NCBI GenBank assembly: GCA_963842575.1
Contig: CAWJGS010000007.1
Coordinates: 91,005 to 155,004, forward strand
From: JACDER01 sp963842575
Lineage (GTDB): Bacteria; Actinomycetota; Thermoleophilia; Gaiellales; Gaiellaceae
Reading direction: 5' to 3'
Length of the DNA: 64,000 nucleotides
Part shown: piece after piece, positions 8,765-16,429 of the stretch
How positions within the stretch are numbered: position 1 is the first letter of the stretch
Layout: the number at the start of each line of letters is the position of its first letter
The notes under the pieces: model-generated
Told to the model about the DNA's origin: nothing
The model's input: the letters and a program-made list of their open reading frames with translations, nothing else
Database searches by the model: none
Program-made: the position numbers and the translations under genes

Positions 8765-9972
8765 CCGGGCTCGAGCGCCAGTAGGTCCTCCAGCGTCTCG
8801 CGTCGCTTGATCAGCCGGGCGTTCCCGGCCGCGACGAGCACAGCAGCCGGTCGCGGAACGGCGTTGTAGTTGGAGCCCATCGAGAGCGTGTACGCCCCGG
8901 TCGCGGGAACTGCGAGCAGGTCGCCGCGGCGCGGCTCCGGAAGCTCGACCGCGTCGATCAGCACATCCCCGGACTCGCAGTGCAGGCCGGCGATCCCGAC
9001 CGTGAGCTCGGGGCGGTCCTGCGCGGGGGTCGCGAGGAGGCCGGTGTACCGCGCGCCGTACAGCTGCGGACGCGGATTGTCCGAGAGCCCGCCGTCGACG
9101 GCCGCCCAGGTCCTCTCCCCCGCTCGCTTGACCGAGCCGACGCGGTACAACGTCACTCCCGCCTGGCCGACGAGCGAGCGGCCGGGCTCCAGGATCAGGT
9201 GCGCGTTTGTGTCCAGCCCGCCGACGAGCAGGCCGACGAGCTCCGCGATCGAGGGAGCGCTCTCGCTCGGGTGCGTGGGAACCCCGAGTCCGCCGCCCAG
9301 ATCGACCACGTCCGGCTCCCAGCCGGTTTCGGCGAGGAAGCGGTTCAGCCACTCGAGCGTCTGCCGCGCTCCCGCCGTCGAGAGGAGCTGGGATCCGATG
9401 TGGACGTGGAGGCCGGCGAGCGCGCCGCGGATGCCGAGTGCCTCGCCCGGCGACATCCCGAACTTCGAGCCGACGTGGCCGGTGCGGATCGCCTCGTGCG
9501 TCTCGGCTTCGATCCCGGGCGTGATACGCGCGAGCATGCGCTCGACGCCGGCGGCGCGCGCCCGTTCGAGCTCCTCGACCGAATCGAGGACCACGTACGC
9601 CGCGCCCGCCTCCGCCGCGGCGCGCAGCTCCTCGTCCGACTTGTTGTTGCCGTGGACGACGAGCCGCTCGGGCGGAACTCCCGCGGCCTCGGCGAACCGC
9701 AGCTCCCCGAGCGTGGACACGTCCGCGCCGATTCCCTCCTCGGCGAGGAGCCGCATGACGGCGACGTTCGGGAACGCTTTCGTCCCGTAGACGACGAGCG
9801 CTTCGGGCGCGGCCTGGCGGTACGCGCGCGCCCGCGCCCGGATCGTCTCTTCGCAGTAGACGACGAGCGGCGTGCCGAACTCGCGCGCGAGCTCCGAGGC
9901 GCCGACGGCCCCGATCTCGAGCTCGCCGTCGCGGGCCGTGGCGGTGTCGGGAAAGAGCTCTAGTCCGACCAA
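8761..9972 (-). CDS. lysA: Diaminopimelate decarboxylase
   Basis: A 403-residue PLP-dependent fold-III decarboxylase that converts meso-diaminopimelate to L-lysine, the last step of lysine synthesis. The PLP lysine is in VVYGTKAFPN, the glycine-rich phosphate-binding loop is VDLGGGLGVP, the substrate/PLP stretch ILEPGRSLVG follows, and the C-terminal half has HCESGD, the catalytic Cys region contributed across the dimer. The likely start is TTG at 9972, which overlaps the end of the cupin gene; a longer frame upstream is the shadow of the cupin. It is probably co-transcribed with the cupin from upstream. Some annotation systems may choose a different start. Confidence 0.85.
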   Translation of the reverse strand: MVGLELFPDTATARDGELEIGAVGASELAREFGTPLVVYCEETIRARARAYRQAAPEALVVYGTKAFPNVAVMRLLAEEGIGADVSTLGELRFAEAAGVPPERLVVHGNNKSDEELRAAAEAGAAYVVLDSVEELERARAAGVERMLARITPGIEAETHEAIRTGHVGSKFGMSPGEALGIRGALAGLHVHIGSQLLSTAGARQTLEWLNRFLAETGWEPDVVDLGGGLGVPTHPSESAPSIAELVGLLVGGLDTNAHLILEPGRSLVGQAGVTLYRVGSVKRAGERTWAAVDGGLSDNPRPQLYGARYTGLLATPAQDRPELTVGIAGLHCESGDVLIDAVELPEPRRGDLLAVPATGAYTLSMGSNYNAVPRPAAVLVAAGNARLIKRRETLEDLLALEPG

Positions 9973-10364
9973 AAGTTCTCGTGGTCCGTGTCCATCTCCG
10001 CATCCCCCGGCCCCGTGTTCGGCGCCCCGATGGCGATGACCTCCATCCCGTCGGGACCGGCCTCGAACCCACGCATCGTGTCCTTCGGGACGCGGAGAGC
10101 GTCCCACTGCTTCAACTCGACGATCTCGTCCTCCAGCTTCGCGCGGCCGCCGCCGGCGACGACGACGTAGACCTCCTCCTGCTGCTTGTGCTTGTGCGCA
10201 AAGGGAATGCGGAAGTTCGGCGCCACCCGCTGGTAGCTGACCCCGAAGCCTTCAAGCTCGAGGGGGACGCGGGCCATGCGGGCTTCGAGGTCCGGCGCGA
10301 GTCCGAAATTCGGCGCCTGATCCTCGACGTCGTCCTTCAGGTTGAGCTTGTTGTACTCGGGCAT
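9960..10364 (-). CDS. Cupin-domain protein
   Basis: A 134-residue single-domain cupin. The first cupin motif is visible as PFAHKHKQQEEVYVVVAGGG (His-x-His, then Glu) near residues 54-73, and the second around DALRVPKDTMRGFEAGPDG, where the expected second His is replaced by Arg, so metal binding may be altered. A strong Shine-Dalgarno (AAGGAGG) lies about 6 nt before the ATG, in contrast to the many leaderless genes nearby. It sits upstream of lysA with overlapping ends, and is divergent from leuS. Substrate unknown; small cupins of this type are often isomerases or sugar/amino-acid binders. Confidence 0.75.
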   Translation of the reverse strand: MPEYNKLNLKDDVEDQAPNFGLAPDLEARMARVPLELEGFGVSYQRVAPNFRIPFAHKHKQQEEVYVVVAGGGRAKLEDEIVELKQWDALRVPKDTMRGFEAGPDGMEVIAIGAPNTGPGDAEMDTDHENFWSD

Positions 10365-10392
10365 TTGATCCTCCTTGAGAGCTTGCTAGGAT
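10365..10392 (+). promoter_or_regulatory. Promoter of leuS leader
   Basis: TTGATC at 10365-10370 and TAGGAT at 10387-10392 are separated by 16 nt. TAGGAT is 7 nt before the GTG at 10400, the same geometry as the leaderless genes elsewhere in the window, placing the transcript start at or next to that GTG. Confidence 0.5.
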
Positions 10393-10399
10393 TCAATCA

Positions 10400-10420
10400 G
10401 TGAGCCAGCTTCTCGAGTAG
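10400..10420 (+). CDS. Candidate leuS leader peptide MSQLLE
   Basis: A six-codon frame, GTG AGC CAG CTT CTC GAG then TAG, positioned 7 nt after a TANNNT box, so it would be translated as a leaderless message. It has two consecutive leucine codons in front of a terminator and the leucyl-tRNA synthetase gene, as expected of a ribosome-stalling leader. The evidence is positional and compositional only; a six-codon ORF alone could be chance. Confidence 0.45.
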   Translation: MSQLLE

Positions 10421-10424
10421 CGCA

Positions 10425-10486
10425 GGAAGCGAACGCGGCGACGCCGCGGCAGCTTCCCCTTGGCCTCTCATTCGAGAGGCTTTTTT
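10425..10486 (+). terminator. Leader hairpin plus intrinsic terminator upstream of leuS
   Basis: Two stem-loops lie between the leader promoter and leuS. The first pairs GGAAGC (10425-10430) with GCTTCC (10452-10457) and encloses CGCGGC-GAC-GCCGCG (10434-10448). The second pairs GCCTCTC (10463-10469) with GAGAGGC (10474-10480) and is followed by six T (10481-10486), a textbook rho-independent terminator. Because the gene on the left is divergent, this terminator can only act on the leuS transcript itself, which makes it an attenuator. Positions 10408-10417, covering the leader's Leu codons, can pair along ten bases (two G-U) with the terminator's 3' arm. Confidence 0.7.
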
Positions 10487-10505
10487 GTACCCGGAGGACG
10501 AAATC

Positions 10506-12884
10506 GTGAACGAGTACGACCCCCAGAAAATCGAGGCGAAATGGCAGGCGGTGTGGGATGCCGAGCGCATCTTCTACACCCCGGATCCCACGCCCGAGAG
10601 CGCGCCCGAGAAGCACTGGTACATGCTCGAGATGCTGCCGTACCCCTCCGGCAAGGAGATGCACATGGGCCACGTCCTCAACTACACGATGGGGGACGTC
10701 GTCACGCACTTCCGCCGCCGGAACGGCTGGACCGTGCTGCGTCCGATGGGCTGGGACGCGTTTGGCCTGCCGGCCGAGAACGCCGCGATCCGCGAGGGCG
10801 GCCATCCGCGCGAGACCACCGAGCGCAACATCGCAACGATGCGCGGCCAGATGCAGCGTCTGGGCTGGGCGATCGACTGGGACCGCGAGGTCTCGGCGCA
10901 CCGGCCCGACTTCTACCGCTGGACGCAATGGCTGTTCCTGCGCTTCTTCGAGAAGGGGCTGGCCTACCGGAAGGAAGCTCCGGTCAACTGGTGCCCGAAG
11001 GACCAGACCGTGATCGCGAACGAGTACGTCGTCGACGGCCTGTGCGAGCGCTGCGGCACGCCGGTCGAGCTCCGCAACCTGACGCAGTGGTTCTTCAAGG
11101 TGACGGCGTACGCGGACGAGCTGCTGGAGTACGAGCTTCCGCCGGACGGCTGGTGGCCGGAACGGACGAAGACGATCCAGCGCAACTGGATCGGCCGAAG
11201 CGAGGGCGCGGCCATCCTCTTCCGAGTCGAGGAGCTGGACATCGACATCGAGGTGTTCACGACGCGGCCGGACACGATCTTCGGCGCGACCTTCTTCGTC
11301 GTCGCGCCGGAGCATGCGTTCGTGGACGCGCACGCGAGCGAGGAGGCGCAGGCCTACGCGCGGCACGCGGGCGCGCGACGCACGGAGGAGCGCGCGGCCG
11401 ACCAGGCGAAGACGGGAGTCTTCACCGGCTACTACGTGACCAACCCGGCCACCGGCGAGAAGCTGCCGATGTACGTCGCCGACTATGTCCTGATGGATTA
11501 CGGGACGGGCGCGATCATGGCCGTGCCGGGCCACGACGAGCGCGACCGCGAGTTCGCCGAGGCCTTCGACCTGCCGGTAGTCGAGGTGATCGACGAGGAC
11601 GGACGGATGATCAATTCCGGGCAGTTCGACGGTGCTCCCGCCGAGGAGGCGAAGGGGAGGATCGTCACCTGGCTCCGCGAGATCGGACGGGGCGCGCCGG
11701 CGGTGTCCTTCCGGTTGCGCGACTGGAGCTTCTCCCGGCAGCGCTACTGGGGCTCACCCATCCCGATCGTCTACTGCGACGACTGCGGCATCGTCCCCGT
11801 TCCCGACGAAGACCTGCCCGTGCTGCTGCCGGAGGTCGACGACTTCCTGCCCAAGGGAAAGGCGCCCCTGGCGACCAACGAGGAGTGGATGAACGTCCCG
11901 TGCCCCCGCTGCGGCAAGCCGGGGCGCCGGGAGGCGGACACGATGGACACGTTCGTCGATTCGTCCTGGTACTACCTGCGCTACACCGACCCCCACAACG
12001 ACCACGCGCCGTTCGACCGCGCCTTGGTCGACTACTGGCTGCCGATCAACCAGTACATCGGCGGGATCGACCATGCGACCGGACACCTGCTGTACTCGCG
12101 CTTCTTCGTCAAGGCGATGAACGACATGGGAATGGTCGGCTTCCGCGAGCCGTTCGCGCGGCTCTTCCATCAGGGCTGGGTCGAGCTGGGCGGGAAGAAG
12201 ATGTCGAAGACGCGCGGGAACGTGGAGGGGCCGTCGGGCCTGGTCGAGAGCTACGGCGCGGACGCCGTCCGCCTCTACATCCTGTCGATGGGGCCTGCCG
12301 ATCAGGACATGGAGTGGACGCCGGCGGCGATCGGTGGGATCGCGCGCTTCCTGCGCCGTCTGTGGCGCGTCGCGCACGAGGTCGTCGAGACGCCGCCCCG
12401 TACAGAAGCCGGCGGAGAGCTGACCCGCAAGGCGCACCAGACGATCGCAAAGGTGACCGACGACATCGGCCGTCGTTTCCAGTTCCACACGCCGATCTCG
12501 GCGGTGAGGGAGCTGGTCAACGAGCTCGTCGACGACCCGGCGGCGCCGGACGCCCGCTTCGCTGCGGAGACCGCCGTATCGCTGATCCAGCCGTACGCGC
12601 CGCACATCGCGGAAGAGCTGTGGGGTGTGCTCGGACACGAACGCCTGTGGGAGCAGCCGTGGCCGACGTATGACCCGGCTCTGCTCGAGCGGGAGACCTT
12701 CGAGCTGGTCGTTCAGGTCAACGGCCGCGTCCGTGATCGCGTGGAGGTCTCGTCCGGATCGTCCGAGGACGAGCTGGTCGAGGCGGCGAAGAGCTCGGAG
12801 CGGGTGCAGTCCTTCCTGGACGGCAAGCAGATCCGGCAGACCGTGGTCGTGCCGGGGAAGCTCGTCAACCTCGTCGTCGCCTAG
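10506..12884 (+). CDS. leuS: Leucyl-tRNA synthetase
   Basis: A 792-residue class-I aminoacyl-tRNA synthetase that charges tRNA-Leu. The HIGH-type motif is HMGH at 53-56, the KMSKS-type motif is KMSKT at 565-569, and the CP1 editing domain has TTRPDTIFGATF. A zinc-binding-like CxxC pair (CPRCGKPG) lies near the middle. I start it at GTG 10506, with GGAGG 8 nt upstream; an in-frame start at 10485 would fall inside the terminator T-tract and lies before the ribosome-binding site. It sits behind the candidate attenuator described above. Confidence 0.93.
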   Translation: MNEYDPQKIEAKWQAVWDAERIFYTPDPTPESAPEKHWYMLEMLPYPSGKEMHMGHVLNYTMGDVVTHFRRRNGWTVLRPMGWDAFGLPAENAAIREGGHPRETTERNIATMRGQMQRLGWAIDWDREVSAHRPDFYRWTQWLFLRFFEKGLAYRKEAPVNWCPKDQTVIANEYVVDGLCERCGTPVELRNLTQWFFKVTAYADELLEYELPPDGWWPERTKTIQRNWIGRSEGAAILFRVEELDIDIEVFTTRPDTIFGATFFVVAPEHAFVDAHASEEAQAYARHAGARRTEERAADQAKTGVFTGYYVTNPATGEKLPMYVADYVLMDYGTGAIMAVPGHDERDREFAEAFDLPVVEVIDEDGRMINSGQFDGAPAEEAKGRIVTWLREIGRGAPAVSFRLRDWSFSRQRYWGSPIPIVYCDDCGIVPVPDEDLPVLLPEVDDFLPKGKAPLATNEEWMNVPCPRCGKPGRREADTMDTFVDSSWYYLRYTDPHNDHAPFDRALVDYWLPINQYIGGIDHATGHLLYSRFFVKAMNDMGMVGFREPFARLFHQGWVELGGKKMSKTRGNVEGPSGLVESYGADAVRLYILSMGPADQDMEWTPAAIGGIARFLRRLWRVAHEVVETPPRTEAGGELTRKAHQTIAKVTDDIGRRFQFHTPISAVRELVNELVDDPAAPDARFAAETAVSLIQPYAPHIAEELWGVLGHERLWEQPWPTYDPALLERETFELVVQVNGRVRDRVEVSSGSSEDELVEAAKSSERVQSFLDGKQIRQTVVVPGKLVNLVVA

Positions 12885-12955
12885 CGACCTCTCGTCACAC
12901 AGTCGACACACTTTCGGCCGGAAGCGGTTCCGGGTTTGTTGCCACTATAGGCTAC

Positions 12956-13549
12956 ATGGAACCCGCGCTCCGCCGCCGCCTGCTGGCCGCCCTCGCCGTT
13001 GGTCTGGTGGTCGTCGTCCTCGCCGCGCGCCATTTCGCGCGCGGCGGGGGAACGTCGGCTTCGGCGGCTGGGCAGGCACATCCGGTCCTCGCCGCGGACG
13101 CCGCGGCGACCCCGCACGGGAAGATCGTCGTCCACGTCGTCGGCGCTGTTCGGCGGCCCGGGCTGTACGCCCTCCGCGACGGGGCGAGGATCGCGGATGC
13201 CGTGCGACGCGCGGGCGGGACGACGCGCAAGGCCGATCTCGAGGCGGTCAACCTCGCCGCTCCGGTGGAGGACGGGCTTCAGGTCGTCGTGCCGCGGCGC
13301 GCGCCTCCGGTGGCAGCGGGTGCGGGCGAGCCGGGCACCGCACCGGCCGGTTCCTCCGGCCCCGTCCATCTCAACACGGCCACGCTCGAGCAGCTCGACA
13401 CGCTGCCCGGCGTCGGCCCGGTGACGGCGCAGAAGATCCTCGACTGGCGCCAGACCCATGGGGCATTCACCTCTGTCGACGACCTCGATGCGATCCCCGG
13501 AATCGGGCCGGCGCGCCTCGAACAGCTGCGCGACCTGGTGGCGCCGTGA
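12956..13549 (+). CDS. comEA: ComEA-type DNA-binding competence protein
   Basis: A 197-residue protein with an N-terminal membrane anchor (residues about 9-24), an SLBB-type domain (VHVVGAVRRPGLYALRDGAR) and two C-terminal helix-hairpin-helix motifs (LDTLPGVGPVTAQKIL and LDAIPGIGPARLEQLR). This is the ComEA layout: a surface receptor that binds double-stranded DNA before uptake. Its stop overlaps the comEC start (GTGA), the usual comEA-comEC pairing. Whether the organism is actually competent cannot be judged; both genes are widespread. ATG at 12956 lies shortly after an AT-rich TATAGG stretch. Confidence 0.85.
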   Translation: MEPALRRRLLAALAVGLVVVVLAARHFARGGGTSASAAGQAHPVLAADAAATPHGKIVVHVVGAVRRPGLYALRDGARIADAVRRAGGTTRKADLEAVNLAAPVEDGLQVVVPRRAPPVAAGAGEPGTAPAGSSGPVHLNTATLEQLDTLPGVGPVTAQKILDWRQTHGAFTSVDDLDAIPGIGPARLEQLRDLVAP

Positions 13550-15057
13550 TCGCGCCCTTGCTCCGCGCGCGGCCACACCTGCTCGCCGCGGCGTTGTGTA
13601 TCGGGCTGGCCGGTGCGAACCTCGCGCGCCCCCAGGCCCTGCCGGTCCTCTCCGTCGCGCTTGCAGCGGCGGCGGTCGCGCTCGTCCTCGAGGGGACGGT
13701 GCGCCTCGTGGTTCTCGCCCTCGCGCTCGCCGCCGCCGGGTGGGTCTGGGGCGCCTTTCGCCTGGATGCGCTCGACCGGAGCGTCCTCGCTCCCCGCATC
13801 GGGCACGTCGATCGCACCATTGCCGAGGTGACGGCGCCCGCACGGCACGGACAATTCGAGCTGCGCGTGATGGTGAAGGTCCGCTCGTTCGGAGACCTCC
13901 GGATCGACGAGCCTGCGTTGCTGGAGCTCCCACTCGGACGTGCGCCGCCGCAGGGCGCCGTGATCGAGACGGTCGCGGAGGCGAAGGCCCCGCGTCCGCC
14001 GAAGGACGGCTTCGACGAAAGCGCCTGGCTCGGCCGACAGGGGATCCACGTCGTGCTCCACGGACGCGGCTGGCAGCAGCTCGGCCGGCGGGGCGGCCTC
14101 GGCGGAGTCGCCGACAGCCTGCGCGCATTCGTCAGCCGTGGGATCGCCCCTGGGCTCGATGGGGAGCGCGCCGCGGTGATCGCCGGAATCGTGCTCGGCG
14201 CCGACGAAGGGCTGTCGCCCGAGCTTCAGGACGCGTTCCGGAAGTCCGGGCTCTACCACCTGCTGGCCGTCTCTGGGCAGAACGTCGCGATCATCGCGGC
14301 AGCCGTCCTGCTGCTTGCGGCGATGGCCGGAATGCCGCGCTGGCTCGGGGAGGTATGCGTCCTCGGTGCGATCAGCAGCTACGTGCTCGCGGTCGGGCTC
14401 CAGCCGTCCGTGGTGCGCGCCGGGATCGCCGGTGCGCTGGCCTCGCTCGCCTGGCTCGCCTCGCGTCCGCGCGACCGCTGGTACTTCCTACTCGTCGCCG
14501 CCATCGGCCTCCTCGCATGGAATCCCTACAACCTGCTCGAACCGGGCTTCCAGCTCTCCTTCGCCGCTGTGTGCGCCATCTTCGTCCTCGTCCCGCGCAT
14601 CGGACGCCTGCTCGAGGGCTATCCGGTGCCACGCGTGCTCGCTACGCCGCTCGCGGTCTCGACCGCGTGCGGCCTCTGCACCGCACCGCTCCTCTTGCTC
14701 GACTTCGGGCGCGTGCCGATCTACTCCGTGTTTGCGAACGGGCTGGCCGAGCCCGCGATGCCCTTCCTGCTCGGGCTCGGGCTGATCTCAGCGGTCGTCC
14801 ACCCGATCCTCCCGGCCGTCGCCGAGACGCTCGCGTGGCTGAACGGGTGGTTTGCCGCCTACCTGTCGTGGTGCGCTCGCTTCGTCGGCGGGCTTCCCCA
14901 CGCACAGGTTTCGTCGCTCAGGGCTGTGCTGCTCGTCGCCGACTGCGCGGTTCTCGCCTGGCTCGCGATCAGGCTGCGGCCGCCCCGCCTGCGGCGCGTC
15001 GGCGAGCTCTGTTGCGCCGGCTTGGCGATCGGCCTCGCCTGGAGGCTACTCGGGTGA
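13546..15057 (+). CDS. comEC: ComEC/Rec2 DNA-uptake channel protein
   Basis: A 503-residue polytopic membrane protein. The N-terminal part is a DUF4131-like region, followed by the Competence domain with the hallmark LYHLLAVSGQNVAIIA near residue 240 and many membrane segments to the C-terminus. The start GTG at 13546 overlaps the comEA stop. It lacks the C-terminal metallo-beta-lactamase domain found in long ComEC proteins, so any nuclease activity would have to come from elsewhere; short ComEC forms of this kind are common. Longer open frame upstream is the shadow of leuS and comEA. Confidence 0.85.
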   Translation: MIAPLLRARPHLLAAALCIGLAGANLARPQALPVLSVALAAAAVALVLEGTVRLVVLALALAAAGWVWGAFRLDALDRSVLAPRIGHVDRTIAEVTAPARHGQFELRVMVKVRSFGDLRIDEPALLELPLGRAPPQGAVIETVAEAKAPRPPKDGFDESAWLGRQGIHVVLHGRGWQQLGRRGGLGGVADSLRAFVSRGIAPGLDGERAAVIAGIVLGADEGLSPELQDAFRKSGLYHLLAVSGQNVAIIAAAVLLLAAMAGMPRWLGEVCVLGAISSYVLAVGLQPSVVRAGIAGALASLAWLASRPRDRWYFLLVAAIGLLAWNPYNLLEPGFQLSFAAVCAIFVLVPRIGRLLEGYPVPRVLATPLAVSTACGLCTAPLLLLDFGRVPIYSVFANGLAEPAMPFLLGLGLISAVVHPILPAVAETLAWLNGWFAAYLSWCARFVGGLPHAQVSSLRAVLLVADCAVLAWLAIRLRPPRLRRVGELCCAGLAIGLAWRLLG

Positions 15058-15066
15058 CGGCCGCAC

Positions 15067-15072
15067 TATCCT
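15067..15072 (+). promoter_or_regulatory. -10 box of holA (leaderless)
   Basis: TATCCT, 9 nt before the GTG start of holA in the 24-bp gap after comEC. Fits TANNNT; no Shine-Dalgarno is visible. Confidence 0.35.
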
Positions 15073-15081
15073 TGGCTGACC

Positions 15082-16062
15082 GTGGCCTCCGAGCTCAAGC
15101 CCGTCTACCTCCTGTCGGGAACCGACCGGCCGAAGATCGAGGAGGCGCTCCGGCGGCTTCGCTCCCGCGTGGGCGAAGGCGGAGCGGAAATCCTCTCGGC
15201 TGCCGAGACGAGCGGCGAGGACGCGGTCGCGACCTGCAACGCGCCGGGCCTGTTCGCAACCGGCGGCCGCGCAGTCGTCGTCCACCACGTCGAGAGCTGG
15301 AAAGCCCCGGACGTCAAGGCCGTCGGGGGGTACCTCACCGACCCCGCTCCCGCGACCGTGCTCGCGCTGGTCGGCTCCGGGATCAAGAAGGATTCCCCGC
15401 TCGCGAAGGCCTGCGCGAAAGCGGGCGAGCTCCTGTTCTACGACGTTCCCAAGTCGAAGCTGCCCAACTGGGTCGCCGAGCGCTTCCGCGCGCTGGGTGG
15501 AAACGCGGATCGCGATGCCTGCCGCCTTCTCGTCGACCTCGTCGGCGACAACGTGACCGAGCTCGAGACCGAGATCCAGAAGCTCGTGACCTGGGCGGAC
15601 GGCGAGACCGTGGACGCCGCCGCGGTGGAGGATCTGGCCGCCGGCCGAGCGGAGATTCCGATCTTCAGCCTGACGGACGCGTGGGGAGCGCGAGACGTCC
15701 CTGCGGTGCTCCGCGCGCTCGAATCGATCCTCGAGCGGCCGGAGAGGACGCGCCGGGACGAGGTCACGCGGGTCTCGGCCCGATTCGGCGGCCACGTCCA
15801 GATCGTCCGCGCGGTGCAGGACCTGGCAGCTGACGGACTGAGCGCACGCGAGGCGGCGTCGCGGCTACGCCGGAACCCGTACTACGTGCAGAAGCTGTTC
15901 GCGCAGGCGTCGAACTTCAATCCCGAGGAGCTCGCGGACGTGATCGTCCGCGCGGCCGAGCTCGACCTCGCCGTCAAGGGCGGCTCGAAACTGCCGTCCG
16001 AGCTGGAGCTGGACCGCGTGCTCGCGGACGCGACGAAAGCGTCCTCGGACCGAGCTGGCTAG
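15082..16062 (+). CDS. holA: DNA polymerase III subunit delta
   Basis: A 326-residue clamp-loader subunit that opens the beta sliding clamp. The start VASELKPVYLLSGTDRPKIEE matches the N-terminal P-loop-like (non-catalytic) region of HolA, NVTELETEIQKLVTWADG is the conserved middle helix, and the three-domain length is standard. It commonly lies between comEC and rpsT in bacteria, exactly as here. GTG start at 15082. Its stop overlaps the convergent rpsT stop by four bases. Confidence 0.88.
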   Translation: MASELKPVYLLSGTDRPKIEEALRRLRSRVGEGGAEILSAAETSGEDAVATCNAPGLFATGGRAVVVHHVESWKAPDVKAVGGYLTDPAPATVLALVGSGIKKDSPLAKACAKAGELLFYDVPKSKLPNWVAERFRALGGNADRDACRLLVDLVGDNVTELETEIQKLVTWADGETVDAAAVEDLAAGRAEIPIFSLTDAWGARDVPAVLRALESILERPERTRRDEVTRVSARFGGHVQIVRAVQDLAADGLSAREAASRLRRNPYYVQKLFAQASNFNPEELADVIVRAAELDLAVKGGSKLPSELELDRVLADATKASSDRAG

Positions 16063-16325
16063 GAGGAGCGCCCGGAGGCGAGGCGTGCGGCCTGCGCCTT
16101 CTTGCGCGCGGCCGTGTTCCGGTGCAGCGCACCGTTTGAAGCGGCCTTGTCGATCCAGCGAACGAGCTCGCGGTGCTCTGCGGCGACCGTCTGCTCGTCC
16201 CCGTCCGAGACGGCCCGCTCGAGCCGTCGCGTCACCGTCTTGACCGTCGAGCGGTAGCGCAGGTTCTCGAGCCGCTGCCGGGCGGCGACGCGCATCCTCT
16301 TCTTCTGTTGCTCGATGTTGGGCAT
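16059..16325 (-). CDS. rpsT: 30S ribosomal protein S20
   Basis: An 88-residue basic protein starting MPNIEQQKKRMRVAARQR, the S20 signature; it binds 16S rRNA helices 9 and 44. The C-terminus NTAARKKAQAARLASG is typical. The ATG at 16325 is preferred over an in-frame upstream start because it gives the conserved MPNI beginning. No Shine-Dalgarno is visible; instead a GC hairpin sits just upstream (16337-16351). Convergent with holA, as in many genomes. Confidence 0.93.
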   Translation of the reverse strand: MPNIEQQKKRMRVAARQRLENLRYRSTVKTVTRRLERAVSDGDEQTVAAEHRELVRWIDKAASNGALHRNTAARKKAQAARLASGRSS

Positions 16326-16331
16326 AGCGTG

Positions 16332-16351
16332 AAAACGCCCGCTGCGCGGGC
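16332..16351 (-). promoter_or_regulatory. Hairpin in rpsT 5' leader
   Basis: On the minus strand GCCCGC-GCA-GCGGGC (16351 down to 16337) is followed by G and four T, ending about six bases before the rpsT ATG. It looks like a small terminator or a translation-blocking hairpin. S20 is autoregulated in some bacteria, but no family-specific motif is recognised here. A TACGAT -10-like box lies further upstream. Confidence 0.35.
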
Positions 16352-16416
16352 AAACCGATCGTAGCAAAGCGAAATCGCCCCTCTTCTCCCCGTCCGGAGA
16401 CGACCAGGTCGGTTCC

Positions 16417-16422
16417 TATACT
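16417..16422 (+). promoter_or_regulatory. -10 box of murJ (leaderless)
   Basis: TATACT, a near-perfect -10, lies exactly 7 nt before the GTG of murJ. There is no Shine-Dalgarno between them, so the message should start at the initiation codon. One of the clearest leaderless promoters in the window. Confidence 0.5.
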
Positions 16423-16429
16423 CGCCCGC

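Noticed and set aside
7331..10072. A 913-codon open frame on the minus strand across fbiC and lysA
   Set aside because: Shadow of high-GC coding sequence: its translation is Arg/Ala-rich low complexity with no domain, and real genes on the plus strand (fbiC) and in another minus frame (lysA) explain the same bases.
10386..10490. T-box riboswitch upstream of leuS
   Set aside because: No T-box core sequence (UGGN with the ACCGCG context) or specifier-loop arrangement is visible. The leader-peptide/terminator layout explains the region better.
13546..15057. Truncated ComEC missing its nuclease domain
   Set aside because: The short form (DUF4131-like plus Competence domain) is common in bacteria and holA follows normally, so it is not evidence of truncation.
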